NCBI GenBank assembly: GCA_021791015.1
Contig: JAJYFH010000023.1
Location: forward strand, 1-8,550
Origin: a bacterium
GTDB lineage: Bacteria > Patescibacteriota > CPR2 > UBA1875 > JAJYID01
Direction of reading: 5' to 3'
Length of the DNA: 8,550 bases
Shown piece after piece: positions 6,503-8,550 of the stretch. The position numbers and the translations under genes were made by a program. How positions within the stretch are numbered: the first letter of the stretch is position 1; each line of letters starts with the position of its first letter. The notes below the pieces were generated by a model. It made no database searches. It had not been told where the DNA came from and saw nothing but the letters and a program-made list of their open reading frames with translations.

Positions 6503-6629
6503 TATTCTCACCGCCTTTCGAATCCTGCTTTGATTTATACCCTAAAAGTATTGCCAGGCGGTCGTTTATATCAGGACACTGGCATTTTGAAACCTCTTGA
6601 TTGCAACGGGTACAGCAACAGATAGCCAT
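6465..6629 (-). CDS. Tiny cysteine-rich zinc-knuckle-like protein (E), C-terminus probably frameshifted
   Basis: I do not recognise this protein. As read it has 54 residues. The first 20 hold six cysteines: CCCTRC (4-9) and CQC (16-18), a CxxC plus CxC arrangement suited to one zinc ion or a metal cluster. The start ATG follows GGGAGGTGA, an eight-base match to the 16S tail, at a good distance. From about residue 32 the frame looks wrong: the neighbouring genes end in ERR-stop within the next gene's ribosome site, and here the same ERR-stop sequence is present at 6508-6518 but one base out of frame. Adding one A to the AAA run near codon 32 would give a 40-residue protein ending IKAGFERR. This could be a real mutation or a sequencing error. 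Confidence 0.55.
   Translation of the reverse strand: MAICCCTRCNQEVSKCQCPDINDRLAILLGYKSKQDSKGGENSDICARMPENGQ
6503..6517 (-). promoter_or_regulatory. Extended Shine-Dalgarno sequence before gene F
   Basis: AAGGCGGTGA (6508-6517) matches the 16S-tail complement AAGGAGGTGA at nine of ten bases. Here, unlike the sister junctions, its TGA is out of frame with gene E as sequenced. AATA separates GTGAG from the GTG start. Confidence 0.55.
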
Positions 6630-6643
6630 CGCTCTCACCTCCC
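6630..6643 (-). promoter_or_regulatory. Shine-Dalgarno sequence containing the gene D stop codon
   Basis: GGGAGGTGA (6635-6643) is a perfect eight-base match (GGAGGTGA) to the 16S-tail complement. Its last three bases are the TGA stop of gene D, and the gene E ATG follows after GAGCG. Confidence 0.65.
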
Positions 6644-6895
6644 ATTAGGAAACATTTGCGACCTGTAGCCAGTGCATTTAAAGGTGAAAACCATACCATG
6701 ATGACACTGACAGTTTTTACCAGAAGCTGCATCCTTATGATGACAAGCTTTGGCGGCGCCCTCATGAACGCAGACAGATTGTTCTTTCATTCTAATTCTG
6801 GCCCTTTGCCACAGATCATAATCGTCTTGTTCATTATGAAGAACAGGACGATTAAGTTGGTGACCTCGGAGTTCACCCTGATAATACTTTTCCAT
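6635..6895 (-). CDS. Small Cys/His-rich, probably metal-binding protein (D)
   Basis: I do not recognise this protein. It has 86 residues. The N-terminal half (1-40) is charged and lacks cysteine. The C-terminal half is packed with possible metal ligands: CVH (42-44), CHH (51-53), CQCHH (62-66) and Cys74, giving five cysteines and five histidines within 33 residues. Such a density strongly suggests zinc or another transition metal, or a redox centre, but no named fold is evident; the lack of a CxxCH motif argues against cytochrome c. The ATG at 6895 is chosen over an adjacent in-frame GTG at 6898 because it fits the Shine-Dalgarno spacing. Three bases separate it from gene C, five from gene E. 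No signal peptide or membrane segment is seen. Confidence 0.65.
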   Translation of the reverse strand: MEKYYQGELRGHQLNRPVLHNEQDDYDLWQRARIRMKEQSVCVHEGAAKACHHKDAASGKNCQCHHGMVFTFKCTGYRSQMFPNGR

Positions 6896-6908
6896 CACTC
6901 ACCGCCTT
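6896..6908 (-). promoter_or_regulatory. Shine-Dalgarno sequence containing the gene C stop codon
   Basis: AAGGCGGTGA (6899-6908) encodes the last codons and TGA stop of gene C and, with GTG between, precedes the gene D ATG. It is identical to the gene B/C junction over at least 13 bases. Confidence 0.65.
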
Positions 6909-7126
6909 TCTGATTCTTGCCACAACAAGTATTCACAGAGGCGTTTGTCGACAAGCTTGTTGAGGGCGTCAAAGCCCCAATAGAAAGCCTCACACCGATC
7001 CCAAGGATTTTTCCTTCTGCATTGGGTGAAGATTTCCCATCCGTAGTGAGAACACACCCTGCAACATGGCATGATGTCTTCCCAGATCTGATGCCTGACG
7101 TCCTCTGTTTGGATACTTGCTACCAT
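6899..7126 (-). CDS. Small cysteine-rich zinc-finger-like protein (C)
   Basis: I do not recognise this protein. It has 75 residues and seven cysteines. The core MPCCRVCSHYGWEIFTQC (19-36) followed by PWDRC (41-45) gives CxxC, then Cys36 and Cys45 with a histidine at 27: enough for one treble-clef- or ribbon-like zinc site, though spacing does not match a family I can name. A helical, acidic-basic C-terminal half (FDALNKLVDKRLCEYLLWQ) could be an interaction helix. It ends SERR followed by a TGA that lies within the ribosome binding site of the next gene. The ATG at 7126 is preferred over the in-frame GTG at 7129 from spacing. Most likely a regulator or adaptor of an accessory element, but that is inference. 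Confidence 0.65.
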   Translation of the reverse strand: MVASIQTEDVRHQIWEDIMPCCRVCSHYGWEIFTQCRRKNPWDRCEAFYWGFDALNKLVDKRLCEYLLWQESERR

Positions 7127-7139
7127 CACTCACCGCCTT
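7127..7139 (-). promoter_or_regulatory. Shine-Dalgarno sequence containing the gene B stop codon
   Basis: AAGGCGGTGA (7130-7139) carries the end of gene B (GRR, stop). GTG then separates its TGA from the gene C ATG at 7126, so termination and re-initiation are probably coupled. Confidence 0.65.
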
Positions 7140-7297
7140 CCATATTCTTCCGGAAATAGCGCCCGCATTATTCTATATGTCTCCGGGCACTCTTTTTTGA
7201 GTTTACGATGCTTCCGGGCCTCCCATACACAAGCTACAATCAAGCTCAACACAAAGTAGGAGAGGACAATCAACACTACAATTTCACCCGCATTCAT
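7130..7297 (-). CDS. Small single-pass membrane protein (B)
   Basis: I do not recognise this protein. It has 55 residues, below common gene-calling limits. Residues 5-24 (EIVVLIVLSYFVLSLIVAC) form one clear hydrophobic helix, followed at once by a strongly basic stretch (RKHRKLKKE, 28-36). The positive-inside rule predicts a short N-terminus outside and the C-terminal ~30 residues in the cytoplasm. It could be a membrane anchor, a small toxin-like or holin-like protein, or a regulator of a membrane partner; nothing in the sequence decides. It is the only operon member without a metal-ligand cluster (Cys23 and Cys37 only). Its start lies three bases after gene A's stop with AAGGCGGTGA as ribosome site. 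Confidence 0.65.
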   Translation of the reverse strand: MNAGEIVVLIVLSYFVLSLIVACVWEARKHRKLKKECPETYRIMRALFPEEYGRR

Positions 7298-7310
7298 CGC
7301 TCACCGCCTT
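7298..7310 (-). promoter_or_regulatory. Shine-Dalgarno sequence containing the gene A stop codon
   Basis: AAGGCGGTGA (7301-7310) carries the end of gene A (ERR, stop). GCG separates its TGA from the gene B ATG at 7297. Confidence 0.65.
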
Positions 7311-7465
7311 TCCGTATGCTTGGCATTTGCCGGATTATAGATGCAATATCCGACATTTTCCTCCTGGCATCTTGCATTCTTCGGCGACTTTGGGTGAATG
7401 CAATCACCGCCTCTGTCATGTTGGCACTTCTTGGGATCTGTTTCCCGGACCAGCAGGTTATCCAT
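7301..7465 (-). CDS. Tiny Cys/His-rich protein, first gene of the small-gene operon (A)
   Basis: I do not recognise this protein. It has 54 residues, with an acidic-basic N-terminus (MDNLLVRETDPKK) followed by Cys14, His16, Cys22, His24, Cys33 and Cys41. The pattern CxH, then CxHP, then two single cysteines over 28 residues suggests a small structural zinc site. There is no signal peptide or membrane segment. The start ATG 7465 is fixed by AAGGAGG five bases upstream (7471-7477), the best ribosome site in the operon; an upstream in-frame extension to 7501 would place this site inside the coding region. The gene ends KHTERR, the RR being dictated by the next gene's ribosome site. The promoter at 7537-7565 leaves a leader of about 65 bases. 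Confidence 0.65.
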   Translation of the reverse strand: MDNLLVRETDPKKCQHDRGGDCIHPKSPKNARCQEENVGYCIYNPANAKHTERR

Positions 7466-7470
7466 CGCTT

Positions 7471-7477
7471 CCTCCTT
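7471..7477 (-). promoter_or_regulatory. Consensus ribosome binding site of gene A
   Basis: AAGGAGG, perfect match to the 16S tail complement, five bases before ATG 7465. It decides the start against upstream in-frame alternatives. Confidence 0.75.
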
Positions 7478-7486
7478 AGCAAGTTG

Positions 7487-7523
7487 CAAAAAGAGAGCCA
7501 AACTGCGCCCTCTCCCATTTTTG
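7487..7523 (-). promoter_or_regulatory. Possible leader hairpin in the small-gene operon 5' region
   Basis: On the minus strand CAAAAA (7518-7523) and GAGAG (7510-7514) can pair with CTCTC (7493-7497) and TTTTTG (7487-7492), an 11-bp stem with a 3-base bulge and 12-base loop. The T5 after CTCTC resembles a weak attenuator just ahead of the gene A ribosome site. AT-rich pairing makes this tentative. Confidence 0.3.
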
Positions 7524-7536
7524 TCATTACGCCTGC

Positions 7537-7565
7537 ATCATAGCACAAAGACGGCCAGATTTCAA
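7537..7565 (-). promoter_or_regulatory. Strong promoter of the small-gene operon
   Basis: On the minus strand TTGAAA (-35, 7560-7565), a 17-base spacer and TATGAT (-10, 7537-7542), with TGC immediately before the -10 making it an extended -10. This is the closest match to the sigma-70 consensus in the window. Transcription should begin near 7530. The IS481-like element ends only 11 bases beyond the -35. Confidence 0.75.
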
Positions 7566-7576
7566 TTTTTTCGTAT

Positions 7577-7598
7577 TGTACAACAACATATTGAACAC
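7577..7598 (+). repeat. IS481-like left terminal inverted repeat
   Basis: TGTACAA, five unmatched bases, then TATTGAACAC. The same two blocks occur in reverse complement at the right end with six bases between them. Confidence 0.8.
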
Positions 7599-7617
7599 CT
7601 CTTAAGCTAAAATTAAG

Positions 7618-7624
7618 AAGGAGG
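7618..7624 (+). promoter_or_regulatory. Ribosome binding site of the IS481-like transposase
   Basis: AAGGAGG six bases before ATG 7631, confirming that start. Confidence 0.75.
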
Positions 7625-7630
7625 TAAAAT

Positions 7631-8533
7631 ATGAGAGTAGAACCATCAGAGATCATAAAAAGACTTAAGGCTAATGACGGGATGATTAGAAAGACTGCAA
7701 GAGAGCTAGATATCAGTCCCGGAACTGTCATTAACTGGCAGAAAAGAGCCATCAGCGGGAGCCAAGGCTTGAGATATCTGGCAACAAGCGTTAGACGTCA
7801 ATCCACCCGCCCCAAGACACGAAGAGCAACTAAACTTAAAGCAGAAGTACAAGACCAGATAGTTGCAATCAAAAAGGAGACGGGCTTTGGCGCTAGAAAA
7901 ATCACCGCTCTTGTTAATCCTGAAGCGCACTACAATACGGTTCACGCATTCTTAAAGCAAAAAGGACTTACTGCGCCAAGCAAAAATTACCGAAGACCTC
8001 GGTATCAGGAGACTACTCATATGTATTTAAAAAACGCACTCATACCCGGTAAGCTTCAAATGGACGTTAAGTATGTAACTCCTGAGCTTTCAGGGCTAGT
8101 TCATACCGCCTATCTTTACGCTGTAATGGACATTTGGAGCCGATACAAACAGGGAGTAATCTTACCGCTTCTTGATCAGAGGCTTGCCATTGAAGCCTTA
8201 AAACAAATTGCACCAAGCCTGCCTTTTAAAGCAGATTTTGTCCAGACTGATAATGGCCTTGAGTTCCAGAAATCGTTTTTCGATTTCGTAAAAAATGATC
8301 TCGGCTGGGACCATCATTACATCCATAAATCCAGCCCTAATGAAAACGCCGTTATCGAAAGGTCGTTTCGGACCGATGAGGAAGAATTCTTTTGGAGAAT
8401 GGAAGAAGCACCAAAAGATCTTTTTGAACTGAATATGCGCTACCGGAAATATTTAAAATTCTACAACGAAGTCAGACCGCATCTGGGTATTGATCTAATG
8501 ACACCACTGCAGAAACTTCAAAGTGTTCAATAA
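7631..8533 (+). CDS. IS481-family transposase (rve/DDE integrase core)
   Basis: A 300-residue transposase of the retroviral-integrase superfamily. The N-terminal ~110 residues carry helix-turn-helix DNA-binding segments (MIRKTARELDISPGTVINWQ at 18-37, and GFGARKITALV at 85-95). The core has MDVKYV (D145), VQTDNGLEF (D207) and NENAVIERSF (E243), giving the DD(35)E spacing shared by IS481 and IS3. The ending YNEVRPHLGIDLMTPLQKL is typical of both. A single reading frame of ~300 residues, without the IS3 frameshift arrangement of two genes, favours IS481. Catalytic residues are intact, so it may be active. Start: ATG with AAGGAGG six bases upstream. The TAA stop lies within the right inverted repeat. 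It is transcribed away from the small-gene operon. Confidence 0.9.
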   Translation: MRVEPSEIIKRLKANDGMIRKTARELDISPGTVINWQKRAISGSQGLRYLATSVRRQSTRPKTRRATKLKAEVQDQIVAIKKETGFGARKITALVNPEAHYNTVHAFLKQKGLTAPSKNYRRPRYQETTHMYLKNALIPGKLQMDVKYVTPELSGLVHTAYLYAVMDIWSRYKQGVILPLLDQRLAIEALKQIAPSLPFKADFVQTDNGLEFQKSFFDFVKNDLGWDHHYIHKSSPNENAVIERSFRTDEEEFFWRMEEAPKDLFELNMRYRKYLKFYNEVRPHLGIDLMTPLQKLQSVQ

Positions 8534-8545
8534 GTTAATTGTACA
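8523..8545 (-). repeat. IS481-like right terminal inverted repeat
   Basis: Reverse complement begins TGTACAA, then six bases, then TATTGAACAC. It overlaps the transposase C-terminal codons and stop. Confidence 0.8.
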
Positions 8546-8550
8546 GTAAG

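Larger units (their letters stand above)
7577..8545 (+). mobile_element. IS481-like insertion sequence, complete
   Basis: A 969-base element with terminal inverted repeats starting TGTACAA (7577-7598 and 8523-8545) and one transposase gene. The ends begin with TGT, as in IS481 and IS3 relatives. No clean target duplication is visible: the left flank is GTAT and the right flank GTAA, a three-of-four match at best. Only five bases follow it in the window, so the right flank cannot be judged. Confidence 0.8.

Noticed and set aside
6230..6625. 131-codon plus-strand open frame (and other plus-strand frames at 6133-7543)
   Set aside because: No ribosome binding sites, no recognisable motifs, and antisense to the small genes whose spacing and start signals are consistent.
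6506..7310. Recurrent CTCACCGCCTT on the plus strand looked like a direct-repeat or CRISPR-like array
   Set aside because: Spacing is irregular (about 392, 231 and 171 bases), and every copy falls exactly at a gene start on the other strand, so they are ribosome binding sites.
6266..7465. TGA recoding (as in SR1/Gracilibacteria) to join the small genes into one long protein
   Set aside because: Each TGA is followed by a new well-placed ATG, and other genes here end at TGA sensibly (for example the phosphatase and IS30 transposase); frames also change at junctions.
7294..7752. 152-codon minus-strand open frame across the IS481-like start and genes A and B
   Set aside because: It starts within the transposase gene, crosses the IS end and the operon promoter, and lacks a matching ribosome site; the two overlapped frames have better signals.

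Overview
The window looks like a piece of bacterial chromosome, plausibly from a Candidate Phyla Radiation (Patescibacteria) genome. The genes are compact and overlapping, ribosome binding sites are weak or absent in places, and an inositol-phosphatase-like gene and a PfkB kinase sit in an operon below polA. This assignment is inference from style; no ribosomal marker is present. TGA is used as a stop throughout, so this is not a TGA-recoding lineage.

Layout. Positions 1-343 (minus) hold the first 114 codons of a PspC-domain membrane protein, with its own promoter, running off the left edge. Positions 426-1472 hold a complete IS30-family insertion sequence on the plus strand. Its right inverted repeat has landed in the very end of a PfkB-family sugar kinase gene (minus, 1449-2378), which overlaps by 4 bases an inositol-monophosphatase-like gene (minus, 2375-3175). 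Immediately upstream is a full-length DNA polymerase I gene (minus, 3210-6023) with all three enzymatic domains and an in-frame repeat-derived insertion. PolA, phosphatase and kinase are best read as one minus-strand operon.

Positions 6036-6265 contain no gene, only a set of hairpins including a likely terminator for minus-strand transcripts. Positions 6266-7465 (minus) hold the most unusual part: six tiny tandem genes, mostly too short for routine gene callers. Five encode small Cys/His-rich, zinc-finger-like proteins and one encodes a single-pass membrane protein. They share one strong promoter (7537-7565). Most junctions have a stop codon buried inside an extended Shine-Dalgarno sequence, followed within 3-5 bases by the next start. 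I do not recognise any of the six proteins, and their architecture suggests phage-, plasmid- or element-like accessory cargo.

Positions 7577-8545 (plus) are a complete IS481-like insertion sequence lying 11 bases beyond the -35 box of the small-gene operon and pointing away from it. The window therefore shows a housekeeping operon hit by one insertion sequence at its 3' end, and upstream of it an accessory operon of small metal-binding-like proteins bordered by a second one.
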